Made by a program: the position numbers and the translations under genes | Part shown: positions 31,386 to 40,993 of the stretch, one piece after another | How the letters are laid out: each line of letters opens with the position of its first letter | Position numbering within the stretch: the first letter of the stretch is position 1 | Source: Microbacterium sp. 70-16 | GTDB taxonomy: Bacteria; Actinomycetota; Actinomycetes; Actinomycetales; Microbacteriaceae | Reading direction: 5' to 3' | Assembly (NCBI RefSeq): GCF_001898315.1 | Contig: NZ_MKTQ01000014.1 | Coordinates: 285,087 to 349,086 of the forward strand | DNA: 64,000 bases | The notes under the pieces: generated by a model | Databases searched by the model: none | What the model was told of the DNA's origin: nothing | Seen by the model: only the letters and a program-made list of their open reading frames with translations

Positions 31386-34300
31386 CTACGTCTCGAGAAG
31401 CCCCCGGATGTCGTCGGCCGTCAGGCTGCGGGCGAGCAGGTCATCGTCACCCATCACCGACGCGAACAGGCGCGCCTTGCGCTGCTGCAGCGCGAGGACC
31501 TTCTGCTCGATCGTCCCGGCGGCGATGAGGCGATACACGTTGACCGGGCGCGTCTGCCCGATGCGGTGGGTCCGGTCGATCGCCTGCGCTTCGGCGGCCG
31601 GGTTCCACCACGGGTCGAGCAGGAACACGTAGTCGGCCTCGGTGAGCGTGAGCCCGAAGCCACCGGCCTTGAGACTGATCAGGAACACCGGCGCGGTGCC
31701 GGTGCGGAACGCCGTGACCACGTCGGCGCGGCGCCGCGTCGATCCATCGAGGTACTCGTAGGCGACGCCGTGCGCTTCGAGATCTGCCCGCACGAGGTCG
31801 AGGTATGACGTGAACTGGCTGAAGACGAGGGCACGGTGGCCTTCCGCCACCAGTTCCCCGAGCAGTTCACGCAGCGTGTCGAGCTTGGACGAGCGGATGC
31901 CCGGGCCTTCGACCGGCTCCGCGTCGACGAGCGCGGGCGCGAGCGCGAGCCGACGCAGCAACGTGAGCGAGCGGAACACGATGAACCGATTGCGATCGAG
32001 GTCATCGAGCAGACCCAGCACCTTCTGGCGCTCACGCTGCAGCACCGTGTCGTAGAAGGCGCGGTGCGCGGGCGACAGTTCGACGTGCAGTTCCTGCTCC
32101 TGCCGATCGGGCAACTCGGGTGCCACCAGTTCTTTCGTGCGGCGTAACAGGAAGGGATGCAGACGTGCGCGCAGCCGCGCGAGGCGCCGCTCGCGGTATG
32201 GCGCGCCCTCTTCGTTCTCAGGTACCTTGCCCTGCTCGATCGGTTTGACGTACTGGTCGCGGAACCGGCGCGCCGACGGAAACAGCCCGGGGCAAGCGAG
32301 CGAGAGGATCGCCCACAGCTCGGTGAGCGTGTTCTCCAGGGGCGTGCCGGTGACGGCGAGCACCATGTCACTGCGCAGGCCCGCGACCGCCTGATGCAGG
32401 CGTGTGCGCGGGTTCTTGACGAACTGGGCTTCGTCGAGCACGACGATCGCCCAGTCCACCGCGGTGAAGGTATCCTCATCGAGCCGCAGCAGCGTGTACG
32501 AGGTGACGACGACATCGGCATCCGCCAGCGCCACGTCACGCGTTCGGGTCGTCTTCTCCTGCACCGTCACCTGCAGATCGGGCGCGAAGCGGGCCGCCTC
32601 ATCCCGCCACGTCGCGAGGACCGACGTGGGCGCGACGACGAGGAACGGTCGCTTCTCGCCGCCCTCGCGCGCATGGGTCAGCAGCGCCAGCACCTGCAGC
32701 GTCTTGCCGAGGCCCATGTCGTCGGCGAGGATGCCTCCGAGCCGGTGCCGCCACCACAGCGCGAGCCGGTCGAGCCCCTCCCGCTGGTAAGGACGTAGCT
32801 GCGCGTGCAACCCCGCGGGCACCGGCGTCGGCGCGGGCGTGCCGGCACTGCGCAGGGCCTGCGCGGCAGCACGCCAGGCGACGGACGGCTGGGCTTCATC
32901 GGCGAGGTCTTCGAAGTCTTCCCACCACGGCATCTGATAGCGGCTGATGCGCGGGCCGGCATCCCACTCAGCCAGCTCCCCCGCTTCGGCGATGAGGTCG
33001 CGCAGACGGTCGAGTGCGGGGTGGGCGAGCGAGAAGTAGCCGCCGTCGCTGAGCAGCAGCTTCTTCTGCCGCGTCGCGAGCGCCGTGAACAGCGGGCGGA
33101 ACGGGATGCTGCGTCCGCCGATCTCCACGATCACACCGAGGTCGAACCAGTCGGCGTCGTCGCTCTCCATGGTCTTCACCGTGATGCGGGGGTCGCCGCT
33201 GAGTTCGCGATACGCACGCCGCTTACCGCGCGTCTCGACGCGGATGCCCTCGACGGCTTCCAGCGCCGGCAGAACGTGCGCCACGAACTCCGCCGCCTCG
33301 AGGCCGATGAGCGTGCGCGCCGGCGCGAACGCGAACTCGGGCGCGAACCGCCACGCCTCAGCGACGGCGGCGCGCAGTTCGCGCTCGACCCCATCGCCCT
33401 CGACGTGTTCGTCCCACGCCGCGCGCCCGTGGCCGTCCCGCACCCACTCGAGGCGGTAGTCGACGACATCCCCGGCGCGGAAGGCGACCGTCAGCGCGAG
33501 CGATGTCGGGTCGGGCTCGGGCATCGTGATGCTCGGCGGCACGCGGACGACGGTGTCGCGGCGCAGCCGCGGGTACGCCTCGAGGGCGAACGCCTCGGCA
33601 TCCTCCGCCGGAACGATCACGGGACGATCCGCCGTCAGCAGCGCATGGATGCCGTCGCTCAGCGTCGCCGGCGCGAGCGTGACGCGCAGGCCCGCGCCAT
33701 CGGCCGCGACGGCGTACACGCCACTCCGCCCGATCGGCCGGACGTTCGCCGTGTCGACCGCCGCGTCGTCGATCTCGACCTCCGGGACGAGCCGCCAGGC
33801 GCCCTCCGCCCCGTCGTCCACGCGGATCGCGACGTCGGCCTCGCCCGCGAGGGTGACGGCCTGCTTCTTTGCGGCGGGCACCAGCGGGATGCCGCGTTCG
33901 GCGGCACCCCGCAACAGCGGCCACAGCAGCGTCGAGGTCACGGTGTCGAGGGTGAGCCACTCCGAGGCATCCCGCGCCGACCCGAACAGCCGCGCGTCGT
34001 GCGCGATGCCGTACAGCTCGATGAACCACGCACGCTGATCGGCGCGGTGTCTGCTCGCATCACGCCGCAGGAAGTCCCACGACACCTCTGAGCGGATCCA
34101 GTTGCCCGTCCCGATGCTGCGCGTCATCGGCCGCACGCCGAGCGTGAAGTCCGCACCCGGCTGGGCGAGGTCGGCGGCGATCGCGGTGCGGACGCGGCGC
34201 GGCCCCCAGTGCGTGACGGCGGCGGGCTCGCGCAGTCGCAGCTCGAATCCGAGCGCCAGCGTGCCGGTCGCCGCCCCGGCACTTGAGCCGAGCAGCACGT

Positions 34301-34718
34301 CGCGCCAGCCAGGCGGAGCGGGTGGCGGTGACGGAGGCGCGGGCCGCGCCCAGGACGGGAGGTCGGGGCCTGCCGGCGCGCCCAGCGATTCGGCGCTGCC
34401 GAACGCCGGCGCGACGACCTCCGAACCTGCGCCGGCATTGCTGCGCAAGAGCGTCGCGACGGCGTGTTTGCAGCCTTCGCCGACGGGGCACGAGCAGCGC
34501 GTCGACGAGATCCGCACGGCATCCGCCGTCTGCAGCCGGATGGTGGCCCGGTACAGCTGTCGCGCGGAGCCCGCAACGAGACCGGTCAGCGTGCGCGTGG
34601 GCTCATCCCACGAGACGCGGCGCACCGCACCGTCGCGGGCGTACTCCACCCCTCGTTCGTACGAGTACCCGACGGCCATCGCGCGGATGGCGGCGTAGGG
34701 GACGAGGGGCGCGGTCAC
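31386..34718 (-). CDS. SWIM zinc-finger SNF2-family helicase
   Basis: 1110 aa from a GTG with CAGGA upstream; an ATG ten codons earlier has no Shine-Dalgarno. SWIM zinc finger CSCPVGEGCKHAVA at about residues 75-88, then a long bacterial SNF2-associated region. The helicase core follows: Walker A DDMGLGKT (about 665), DEAQ box (about 763), VFSQF (about 963) and DRTHRIGQTRPV (about 1052). A dsDNA translocase, probably remodelling protein-DNA complexes; no substrate is shown by context. Possibly repair or defence related, but no partner genes support that. Confidence 0.9.
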   Translation of the reverse strand: MTAPLVPYAAIRAMAVGYSYERGVEYARDGAVRRVSWDEPTRTLTGLVAGSARQLYRATIRLQTADAVRISSTRCSCPVGEGCKHAVATLLRSNAGAGSEVVAPAFGSAESLGAPAGPDLPSWARPAPPSPPPAPPGWRDVLLGSSAGAATGTLALGFELRLREPAAVTHWGPRRVRTAIAADLAQPGADFTLGVRPMTRSIGTGNWIRSEVSWDFLRRDASRHRADQRAWFIELYGIAHDARLFGSARDASEWLTLDTVTSTLLWPLLRGAAERGIPLVPAAKKQAVTLAGEADVAIRVDDGAEGAWRLVPEVEIDDAAVDTANVRPIGRSGVYAVAADGAGLRVTLAPATLSDGIHALLTADRPVIVPAEDAEAFALEAYPRLRRDTVVRVPPSITMPEPDPTSLALTVAFRAGDVVDYRLEWVRDGHGRAAWDEHVEGDGVERELRAAVAEAWRFAPEFAFAPARTLIGLEAAEFVAHVLPALEAVEGIRVETRGKRRAYRELSGDPRITVKTMESDDADWFDLGVIVEIGGRSIPFRPLFTALATRQKKLLLSDGGYFSLAHPALDRLRDLIAEAGELAEWDAGPRISRYQMPWWEDFEDLADEAQPSVAWRAAAQALRSAGTPAPTPVPAGLHAQLRPYQREGLDRLALWWRHRLGGILADDMGLGKTLQVLALLTHAREGGEKRPFLVVAPTSVLATWRDEAARFAPDLQVTVQEKTTRTRDVALADADVVVTSYTLLRLDEDTFTAVDWAIVVLDEAQFVKNPRTRLHQAVAGLRSDMVLAVTGTPLENTLTELWAILSLACPGLFPSARRFRDQYVKPIEQGKVPENEEGAPYRERRLARLRARLHPFLLRRTKELVAPELPDRQEQELHVELSPAHRAFYDTVLQRERQKVLGLLDDLDRNRFIVFRSLTLLRRLALAPALVDAEPVEGPGIRSSKLDTLRELLGELVAEGHRALVFSQFTSYLDLVRADLEAHGVAYEYLDGSTRRRADVVTAFRTGTAPVFLISLKAGGFGLTLTEADYVFLLDPWWNPAAEAQAIDRTHRIGQTRPVNVYRLIAAGTIEQKVLALQQRKARLFASVMGDDDLLARSLTADDIRGLLET

Positions 34719-34773
34719 GGCATCTATCCTGCCCGGCAGCGGCGACATGACCCGCGCCGCGGGCCGTGTCTGC

Positions 34774-35184
34774 TCAGGACGAGCGGTCGACGCGAGCCAG
34801 CACGCCGTGCACGAACGAGCCGGAGTCGTCGGTCGAGAACTCCTTCGCGAGCTCCACGGCTTCGTCGATCGCGACGGCCGTCGGCACCTCGTCGTTGAAG
34901 ACGATCTCCCACACGCCGATCCGCAGGATCGCGCGATCCACCGCCGGCATCCGCTCGAGCTTCCAGTCGCGCGCGTGCGTGACGATCTGCTCGTCGATCG
35001 CGTCACGGTTGTCGATGACGCCGTCGACGATCTCGCGCGCGTACAGCCACGAGGCCTCACGCGCCGGTTCGCTCGCGGCCCGCTTCGCCTCGGCGGCGAG
35101 CGTCACCGCGAGCTCGTCACCGCGGACGTCGGACTGGAAGAGGATGTCGAGGGCGCGCTTGCGCGCCTTGGAGCGAGCGCTCAT
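34774..35184 (-). CDS. nusB: transcription antitermination protein NusB
   Basis: 136 aa all-helical protein. It starts MSARSKARKRALDILFQSDV and carries ELVTHARDW-like and DRAILRIGVWEI segments typical of NusB. With NusE (S10) it binds boxA in rRNA leaders. It lies 18 nt downstream of efp. Confidence 0.95.
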   Translation of the reverse strand: MSARSKARKRALDILFQSDVRGDELAVTLAAEAKRAASEPAREASWLYAREIVDGVIDNRDAIDEQIVTHARDWKLERMPAVDRAILRIGVWEIVFNDEVPTAVAIDEAVELAKEFSTDDSGSFVHGVLARVDRSS

Positions 35185-35202
35185 CTGGTCAGGCGCCCGA
35201 GG

Positions 35203-35763
35203 TCAGTTGACGCGGCCGAGGTAGTCACCCGTGCGGGTGTCGACCTTGACCTTCGTGCCCGTCTCGAGGAACAGCGGCACCTGGATCTCGTAGCCGGTCT
35301 CGACGGTGGCGGGCTTCGTGCCGGCCGACGAGCGGTCGCCCTGCAGGCCCGGCTCGGTGTACGTGATCTCGAGGACGACCGATGCCGGTAGCTCGATGTA
35401 CAGCGGGTTGCCGTTGTTCAGCGCGATCTGCACCTGCTGGTTCTCGAGCAGGAAGTTCGCCGCGTCACCGACGGTCGCCGCACCGACGGTGAGCTGGTCG
35501 TAGTCGTCGACGTCCATGAAGACGAAGCTGTCGCCGTCGTTGTAGAGGTAGGTGAAGTCGCGGCGGTCGACGTTCTCGATCTCGATCTTCGCTCCGGCGT
35601 TGTAGGTGCGGTCGACGGTCTTGCCGCTGACGACGTTCTTGAGCTTGGTGCGCACGAACGCGCCGCCCTTGCCCGGCTTGACGTGCTGGAACTCGATGAC
35701 GCTCCAGAGCTGCCCGTCGATCGACAGGACGACGCCGTTCTTGATGTCTGCGGTGGATGCCAT
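35203..35763 (-). CDS. efp: elongation factor P
   Basis: 186 aa, three OB-like domains. It relieves ribosome stalling at polyproline. The tip loop reads KPGKGGAF, so the residue that is modified in other bacteria is a lysine. No EpmA or EpmB gene was seen in the window. The start ATG GCA TCC contains GGCATCC-type sequence. The Shine-Dalgarno is weak, with a ~64-nt leader from the promoter at 35834-35839. Confidence 0.97.
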   Translation of the reverse strand: MASTADIKNGVVLSIDGQLWSVIEFQHVKPGKGGAFVRTKLKNVVSGKTVDRTYNAGAKIEIENVDRRDFTYLYNDGDSFVFMDVDDYDQLTVGAATVGDAANFLLENQQVQIALNNGNPLYIELPASVVLEITYTEPGLQGDRSSAGTKPATVETGYEIQVPLFLETGTKVKVDTRTGDYLGRVN

Positions 35764-35833
35764 GAGTGTGGAGTTCCGTTCTTGAGGTTCGTGGGGGCGA
35801 CAGCTGAGCACGTCGAAGCAGGCCCGACGTACG

Positions 35834-35839
35834 ATTCTA
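35834..35839 (-). promoter_or_regulatory. candidate -10 of efp-nusB
   Basis: TAGAAT on the minus strand in the 90-nt gap after aroQ, a strong -10 for such GC-rich DNA. It predicts a leader of about 64 nt. -35 not evident. Confidence 0.45.
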
Positions 35840-35853
35840 CGGGATAGCCGGGT

Positions 35854-36309
35854 TCAGCCCTCCGCACCACCCGTGATGGCGTCGATCAGCAGTGCCGTCG
35901 CCCGGGCGTAACCTGCGACACCCTCGCCGATGACGTGCACAGCGGCGACGTCGTGGACGTAGGAATGGTGACGGAACTCCTCGCGCGCGTACACGTCGGA
36001 GATGTGCACCTCCGCAACCGGCAGGGCGACCCCCGAGAGCGCGTCGCGCAGCACGACGGAGGTGTGGGTGAGGCCGCCGGGATTGATCACGATACCGTCG
36101 CACGTCGTGCGTGCGGCGTGGATCGCGTCGAGCAGTACGCCCTCGTGGTTGGACTGCACCGCCGTCACGGCGAAGCCGCGCGCCGCCGCGGCATCCGTCA
36201 CAATCTTCTCGACATCGGCGAGCGTGTCGTGCCCGTAGACGTCGGGTTCGCGGATGCCGAGCAGGTTGAGGTTCGGTCCGTTGACGAGCAGGAGGCGGCG
36301 GGTGGTCAC
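35854..36309 (-). CDS. aroQ: 3-dehydroquinate dehydratase, type II
   Basis: 151 aa. VNGPNLNLLGIREPDVYG holds the catalytic Tyr and Arg loop, INPGGLTHTSVVLRDA and EVHISD complete the site. It dehydrates 3-dehydroquinate in the shikimate pathway. The GTG start overlaps the stop of the HTH gene by 4 nt (GTGA), so it is translationally coupled to a regulator rather than to aroB. Confidence 0.96.
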   Translation of the reverse strand: MTTRRLLLVNGPNLNLLGIREPDVYGHDTLADVEKIVTDAAAARGFAVTAVQSNHEGVLLDAIHAARTTCDGIVINPGGLTHTSVVLRDALSGVALPVAEVHISDVYAREEFRHHSYVHDVAAVHVIGEGVAGYARATALLIDAITGGAEG

Positions 36310-36998
36310 GCCTGCACGCTACCAGCCTGTTCACGCGTGCTCGTCGGCGCCGCGCGCGTCGTCCTTCCGGCCGATCGCTCGCCGCTGCCCGACCTTCGAT
36401 CGCTGCTGCCGGGGCGTCGCAGGGCAGGTTGCTGCCGCGCAAGGCTCACGCTCAGCTGTTCGGCTCGCGAGTCGATCCCCGCCTGGCGACGAAGTCGGTC
36501 ACGTTCGCTGCGCTTGTGATGCCACGCGGCCCCGGGGGCGACCGGATCACAGTCGTGCAGGAGCATCTGCATCGTCGGCCGCTCTGGTTCGGCATGAACG
36601 TCCAGATGTGCCGGTCGACGGCGACCGCCGAGGTCACGGAACACGTCACGGGGCATCGGCTCAGCCGTGCCCGCGTTCGCGTCGACGACCACGAGCCGCA
36701 GGCCAGCAACTGCAAGCAGCCGCTCGAAGGAACGAACGCTGACGTCACCGCCGCTCTCGATTCGGCTGATGACGGCCTGCGGGGTGCCCACACGCTCGGC
36801 AAGGTCCCGTTGACTCAGATCGGCCAGCCTTCGCACGCGCCGCACATACCCGGACACATCGAGCCCTGCGGACTCAGCCGCGTCGTCGGTCCGCGCGGCG
36901 TCGGTCCGCGCGGCGTCGGTCCGCGCGGCGTCCGTCCGCGTCGTGTCGGCGGCCAGCGTCGTGTCGGCGGTCCGCGTTGGGTTTTCGGTGTGCTCCAT
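36306..36998 (-). CDS. XRE-family HTH protein with a repetitive N-terminus
   Basis: 230 aa from ATG 36998 (MEHTENPTRTADTTL). Residues ~7-45 are a Thr-Asp-Ala-Arg repeat (TDAAR three times, from a 15-nt tandem repeat). The HTH follows at about 50-108 (LSQRDLAERVGTPQAVISRIESG). The C-terminal half is Arg-rich and unrecognised. It separates aroB from aroQ and overlaps aroQ by 4 nt. Upstream lie tandem palindromes (37069-37155) that could be its operators. It might regulate shikimate genes, itself or neither (inference). Confidence 0.75.
   Translation of the reverse strand: MEHTENPTRTADTTLAADTTRTDAARTDAARTDAARTDDAAESAGLDVSGYVRRVRRLADLSQRDLAERVGTPQAVISRIESGGDVSVRSFERLLAVAGLRLVVVDANAGTAEPMPRDVFRDLGGRRRPAHLDVHAEPERPTMQMLLHDCDPVAPGAAWHHKRSERDRLRRQAGIDSRAEQLSVSLARQQPALRRPGSSDRRSGSGERSAGRTTRAAPTSTREQAGSVQA
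36886..36930. repeat. three perfect 15-nt tandem copies in the HTH gene
   Basis: TCGGTCCGCGCGGCG three times in a row, encoding the TDAAR repeats, followed by diverged copies to about 36980. Length is a multiple of three, so copy-number change would keep the frame. Confidence 0.85.
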
Positions 36999-37068
36999 GC
37001 AGAGATGATCCAGCACCCCACCGACATCGGAGCCTGAACGCCGCCCGGCCGTCGTCACGTCGGCACAC

Positions 37069-37155
37069 TCCCGAACTGATCCGCTCAGAGGATCAGATGG
37101 GGAGCACCGACTGCGCACGTTCCCGAACTGATCCGCTCAGAGGATCAGTTCGGGA
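37069..37155. repeat. two tandem copies of a palindromic 28-bp unit
   Basis: The unit begins TCCCGAACTGATCC, then GCTCAGA, then GGATCAG. It is identical over 28 bp at 37069-37096 and 37121-37148. The second copy continues into a perfect 14-bp inverted repeat (37121-37134 with 37142-37155, 7-nt loop); the first has two mismatches in its right arm. It lies past the aroB stop and about 70 nt upstream of the HTH start: double operator, terminator pair, or a mobile palindromic repeat. Confidence 0.75.
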
Positions 37156-37248
37156 GCATGCGCGGCATAGGTGTGGGCGCGCGAGTGGCGTCGACGCAGG
37201 AGGAGCGTCGGCGCAGGAGCTGTGTCAGCGCGGGAACAGGCAGGCAAT

Positions 37249-37290
37249 CGGATGGGGCGAAACAACCGGATGGGGCGAAACAACCGGATG
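37249..37290. repeat. 18-bp direct repeat, 2.3 copies
   Basis: CGGATGGGGCGAAACAAC at 37249-37266 and 37267-37284, then CGGATG at 37285-37290 leading into GGATGCC. It starts 20 nt past the aroB stop. Function unknown. Confidence 0.8.
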
Positions 37291-37309
37291 CCTCGGACGA
37301 GACGATCTC

Positions 37310-38395
37310 CTACGATGCGGCGATCTCCTGGTAGGCGGCGAACAGCAGCGACTCGTCGGGAGCCTGCAGGACGGTCGGCTTGGCGATGTCGTCGAGCACG
37401 ATGAAGCGCAGCATCGCGCCGCGGGTCTTCTTGTCGCGCTGCATCGTTGCAAGAAGCTGCTGGAAGGCGCCGGCACGATACGACGTGGGCAGACCCAGCA
37501 GCTCAAGGATGGTCCGGTGGCGCGTCGCCGCGGCATCCGACAGCCGCCCGGCAAGACGCGACAGCTCGGCCGCGAACATCATGCCGACCGAGACCGCGGC
37601 GCCGTGGCGCCACTGGTACCGCTCGGCGTGCTCGATCGCGTGGCCGAGCGTGTGGCCGTAGTTGAGCACCTCGCGCAGTCCTGCTTCGCGCAGGTCCTCG
37701 CCGACGACCTTCGCCTTCATCTCGATGGCCAGTTCGATGCAGCGGCGGAAGGCGGGGCTCGTCGGGTCGGTAGCTGCCTCGGGGTCGGCCTCGATGAGGT
37801 CGAGGATCTCGGGATACCAGATGAAGCCCGCCTTCACAACTTCGGCGAAGCCCGCGACGCGCTCGTTGCGGCTCAGTGAGTCAAGCAGCGCGAGGTCGCA
37901 GATGACGGCCGTCGGCGTCCAGAACGCGCCGACGAGGTTCTTGCCCTCGGCCGTGTTGATGCCGGTCTTCCCGCCGACCGCCGCATCGACCATGCCGAGC
38001 ACGGTCGTCGGCACCTGCACGACGGCGACGCCGCGCAGCCACGTCGCCGCGACGAAACCGGCGAGGTCGGTGACGGCTCCCCCACCGAAGCCGACGACGG
38101 CGTCGGTGCGCGTGAAGTCGGCCTGGCCCATGACCTGCCAGCAGAACGCCGCGACCTCGACGCGCTTGCCCTGCTCGGCATCGGGCACCTCGGCCAGCAG
38201 CACCTGCAGGTCACCCGACGCCATCAGCGAATCGCGCAGCGCGGATGCCTGGGCCGCCAGCGTCGGCGGGTGCACGACGAGCACCTTGCGCGCCGCATCG
38301 GGCAGCGCATCGGCGACCAACGACAGGATGCCGCGGCCGATCGTGACCTCATACGGACGTTCACCTGCGACGGGGATGACGGTGTTCTCGCTCAT
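37310..38395 (-). CDS. aroB: 3-dehydroquinate synthase
   Basis: 361 aa. It converts DAHP to 3-dehydroquinate, using NAD and a metal. [38 protein letters not shown] and [12 protein letters not shown] (metal His) are intact. It overlaps aroK by 4 nt and ends the aroE-aroC-aroK-aroB run. Confidence 0.97.
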   Translation of the reverse strand: MSENTVIPVAGERPYEVTIGRGILSLVADALPDAARKVLVVHPPTLAAQASALRDSLMASGDLQVLLAEVPDAEQGKRVEVAAFCWQVMGQADFTRTDAVVGFGGGAVTDLAGFVAATWLRGVAVVQVPTTVLGMVDAAVGGKTGINTAEGKNLVGAFWTPTAVICDLALLDSLSRNERVAGFAEVVKAGFIWYPEILDLIEADPEAATDPTSPAFRRCIELAIEMKAKVVGEDLREAGLREVLNYGHTLGHAIEHAERYQWRHGAAVSVGMMFAAELSRLAGRLSDAAATRHRTILELLGLPTSYRAGAFQQLLATMQRDKKTRGAMLRFIVLDDIAKPTVLQAPDESLLFAAYQEIAAS

Positions 38396-38943
38396 TCGGG
38401 TGCTCCTGTCTCGTCTTCATCGGTGGGCTCGGCCGCATCGGCCTGCTGCTCACGCGCCCACTGCACGATCGCGTCAACGACCTCCTGCAACGGGCCACCA
38501 GACGTGTCGAAGGTGATGTCGGCGAGCTCTTCGTACACGGGCTTGCGCGCCGCGTAGATCTCGTGCCAGCGCGCGATCGGGTCCTCGTCCTGCAGCAGGG
38601 GGCGACGCGAGCCGCGGATGCGGGATTCGACATTCTCCGGCGCGACGGTCAGCAACACGACGCGGTGTGCGCCCAGCGCGGATCGCGTCTCGGGGTGCAG
38701 CACCGCACCGCCGCCCAACGAGACGACGCCACCACCGGCGAGCCCGGCGGCGACCGCTTGGCGCTCCAACTCACGGAAGTGCGCTTCGCCGTGCGTGTCG
38801 AAGAGGTCCTCGATGGTGCCGTGCTCACGCACGACGGCGGCGTCCGTGTCGGAGAACGGCACGCCGAGCGCCTTCGCGACGCGGCGTCCGATGCTCGTCT
38901 TGCCGGCCCCCATCGGACCAATGAGGACGATCGCGACCGTCAT
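38392..38943 (-). CDS. aroK: shikimate kinase
   Basis: 183 aa. Walker [12 protein letters not shown] (about residues 8-18), shikimate-binding DTDAAV (about 33) and GGGAVL (about 78). The last ~20 residues are acidic and variable. ATG overlaps the aroC stop by 4 nt. Confidence 0.96.
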   Translation of the reverse strand: MTVAIVLIGPMGAGKTSIGRRVAKALGVPFSDTDAAVVREHGTIEDLFDTHGEAHFRELERQAVAAGLAGGGVVSLGGGAVLHPETRSALGAHRVVLLTVAPENVESRIRGSRRPLLQDEDPIARWHEIYAARKPVYEELADITFDTSGGPLQEVVDAIVQWAREQQADAAEPTDEDETGAPE

Positions 38944-40151
38944 CCGAGCGCGAGGTCGCTGTCGGATGCCGTGTGCAGAGACTCCGGGATGGCAGCGAGG
39001 TAGCTCTCGAGGTTGCGCCGTGTCTCGGCGATCGCGTCGCCGCCGAACTTCTCCAGCACGGCTTCGGCGAGCACGAGCGCGACCATCGCCTCGGCGACGA
39101 CACCGGCGGCAGGCACAGCGCACACGTCAGAACGCTGGTGGTGCGCCGTCGCGGCTTCACCCGTCGCGACGTCGATCGTGCGCAGTGAGTGCGGCACGGT
39201 CGCGATCGGCTTCATGCCGGCCCGTACCCGCAGCACGGTACCCGTCGACATGCCGCCCTCGGTGCCACCGGCCTTGTCGCTCGAGCGGGTGATGCCCTCG
39301 CCCGCGGCGAAGAGCTCGTCGTGCGCGGCGGAGCCGCGGCGGCGGGTCGTCTCGAAGCCGTCGCCGACCTCGACGCCCTTGATCGCCTGGATCGACATGA
39401 GCGCCTGCGCCAGCCGCCCGTCCAGGCGCCGGTCCCACTGCACGTGCGAGCCGAGCCCCGGCGGCAGTCCGTAGGCGAGCACCTCGACGATGCCGCCGAG
39501 GGTGTCGCCGTCGCGCTTCGCGGCATCCACTTCGGCCACCATCGCGGCCGAGGTCGCCGCGTCGAAACAGCGCAGCGGATCGGCGTCCAGTGCATCGACG
39601 TCGTCGGGCGTCGGCAGCGCGGAGCCCTCGGGCACCTGCACCGGACCGATCGACAGCGTGTGGCTGACGAGGCGGATGCCCAGTTCACCGAGGAACGAGC
39701 GCGCGATCGCGCCGAGCGCAACGCGGGCGGCGGTCTCGCGCGCGCTCGCGCGCTCGAGGATCGGCCGGGCCTCGTCGAACCCGTACTTCTGCATGCCCAC
39801 GAGGTCGGCATGGCCGGGGCGCGGGCGGGTCAGCGCGGCGCCGCGGCCGCGCGACTTCTCGGTCAGCTCGACCGGTTCGGCGCTCATGACCTCGGTCCAC
39901 TTCGGCCACTCGGTGTTGCCGACGCGCAGCGCGATCGGGCTGCCGATGCTGAAGCCGTGGCGGACTCCGGCCGAGAGGGTCAGTTCGTCTTCCTCGAACT
40001 TCATGCGCGAGCCGCGGCCGTAGCCGAGCTTGCGGCGCGCGAGATCCGCCTGGATCGCGGCGCGCGAAATCGGGACGCCGGACGGCAGGCCCTCCATGAA
40101 GGCGACGAGTTCGGGGCCGTGCGATTCGCCGGCCGTGAGCACGCGGAGCAT
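38940..40151 (-). CDS. aroC: chorismate synthase
   Basis: 403 aa, needs reduced FMN. Motifs [13 protein letters not shown] (residues 3-15), GRGSRM and [14 protein letters not shown] are present. Makes chorismate, the branch point for Trp, Phe, Tyr and folate. GGGAG 9 nt before the ATG, which lies 4 nt after the aroE stop. Confidence 0.97.
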   Translation of the reverse strand: MLRVLTAGESHGPELVAFMEGLPSGVPISRAAIQADLARRKLGYGRGSRMKFEEDELTLSAGVRHGFSIGSPIALRVGNTEWPKWTEVMSAEPVELTEKSRGRGAALTRPRPGHADLVGMQKYGFDEARPILERASARETAARVALGAIARSFLGELGIRLVSHTLSIGPVQVPEGSALPTPDDVDALDADPLRCFDAATSAAMVAEVDAAKRDGDTLGGIVEVLAYGLPPGLGSHVQWDRRLDGRLAQALMSIQAIKGVEVGDGFETTRRRGSAAHDELFAAGEGITRSSDKAGGTEGGMSTGTVLRVRAGMKPIATVPHSLRTIDVATGEAATAHHQRSDVCAVPAAGVVAEAMVALVLAEAVLEKFGGDAIAETRRNLESYLAAIPESLHTASDSDLALG

Positions 40152-40155
40152 TCGT

Positions 40156-40989
40156 CTAGTCTCCCATGACCGCGCGGCGCATGACGGCCACGACGGCATC
40201 CTCGCGCTCGAGCGGATCGGTCGCCTCACCCGTCGCGAAGATCCGGATCTGCCGCACCGCCTGCTGCAACAGCATGCCCAGGCCGTTCACCGCCGGGTGC
40301 CCTGCCGCCTGCCACGCGGTCGCGAGCGCCGTCGGCCAGTGACCGTAAACGACGTCGTAGAGCAGTCCGCCGCCGGCGGAGAGCCGCGCTGTGACATCGG
40401 CAGGCAGGTCGGCACCGCCCGGCAGCGTCGAGATCGTGACGGGCACGGATGCCGGTGCTGCAGCATCCAGCGGCACCGCTGTGACCGAGAGTGACAACCG
40501 CTCCCCCAGCGCGACCAGCGGCGCGGCCGCCGCCGGCCTGCGTGCCACGACCTCGACGTGCGTCGCGCCAAGCTCGGCCAGTGCGACGAGGGCCGAGGTC
40601 GCTGTCGCGCCCGCGCCCACGATGCGCGCGCGGTCGATTCCGTCGACACCCTGCTCGCGGACGTCGGCGACGATCCCGCCGACGTCCGTGTTGAAACCGC
40701 GCGGCCCGGCCTCGGTCAGCAGCAGCGTGTTGACCGCGCCGGTGAGTTCGGCGGGCAGGTCACGTTCGGCGGATGCCGCATACGCGACCCCCTTCAGCGG
40801 GAACGTCAGCGACAGGCCGCGGTACTGCGTGCCCAAACTCGCCAGCTCGGTCGCGAAGGCCGCGTCATCGACGCGGCGGCGTCCGTACGTCCAGTCCCAG
40901 CCGAGCTCGGCATACGCGGCCGCGTGCAGCGCCGGCGACAGACTGTGTGCGATCGGATCGCCCCACACTTCGAGCAGAGAGCCGGTCAT
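40156..40989 (-). CDS. aroE: shikimate dehydrogenase
   Basis: 277 aa. Substrate domain with [15 protein letters not shown] and the catalytic Lys in LSLTFPLKG (about residue 65). The NADP domain has [18 protein letters not shown]; the usual GxGGxxxA is altered here to GAGATAT. It starts 4 nt after the mltG stop. Confidence 0.92.
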   Translation of the reverse strand: MTGSLLEVWGDPIAHSLSPALHAAAYAELGWDWTYGRRRVDDAAFATELASLGTQYRGLSLTFPLKGVAYAASAERDLPAELTGAVNTLLLTEAGPRGFNTDVGGIVADVREQGVDGIDRARIVGAGATATSALVALAELGATHVEVVARRPAAAAPLVALGERLSLSVTAVPLDAAAPASVPVTISTLPGGADLPADVTARLSAGGGLLYDVVYGHWPTALATAWQAAGHPAVNGLGMLLQQAVRQIRIFATGEATDPLEREDAVVAVMRRAVMGD

Positions 40990-40993
40990 GACC

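Larger units (their letters stand above)
36999..37309. other. 311-nt gene-free gap between aroB and the HTH gene
   Basis: No convincing coding sequence on either strand. It holds two tandem palindromic units (37069-37155) and an 18-bp direct repeat (37249-37290). No -10 with good spacing to the HTH start was found. Confidence 0.7.

Noticed and set aside
31386..34718. Anti-phage system built on the SNF2 helicase
   Set aside because: No nuclease, methylase or DISARM/Druantia-type partner is adjacent; the Rieske gene is not a known defence gene.
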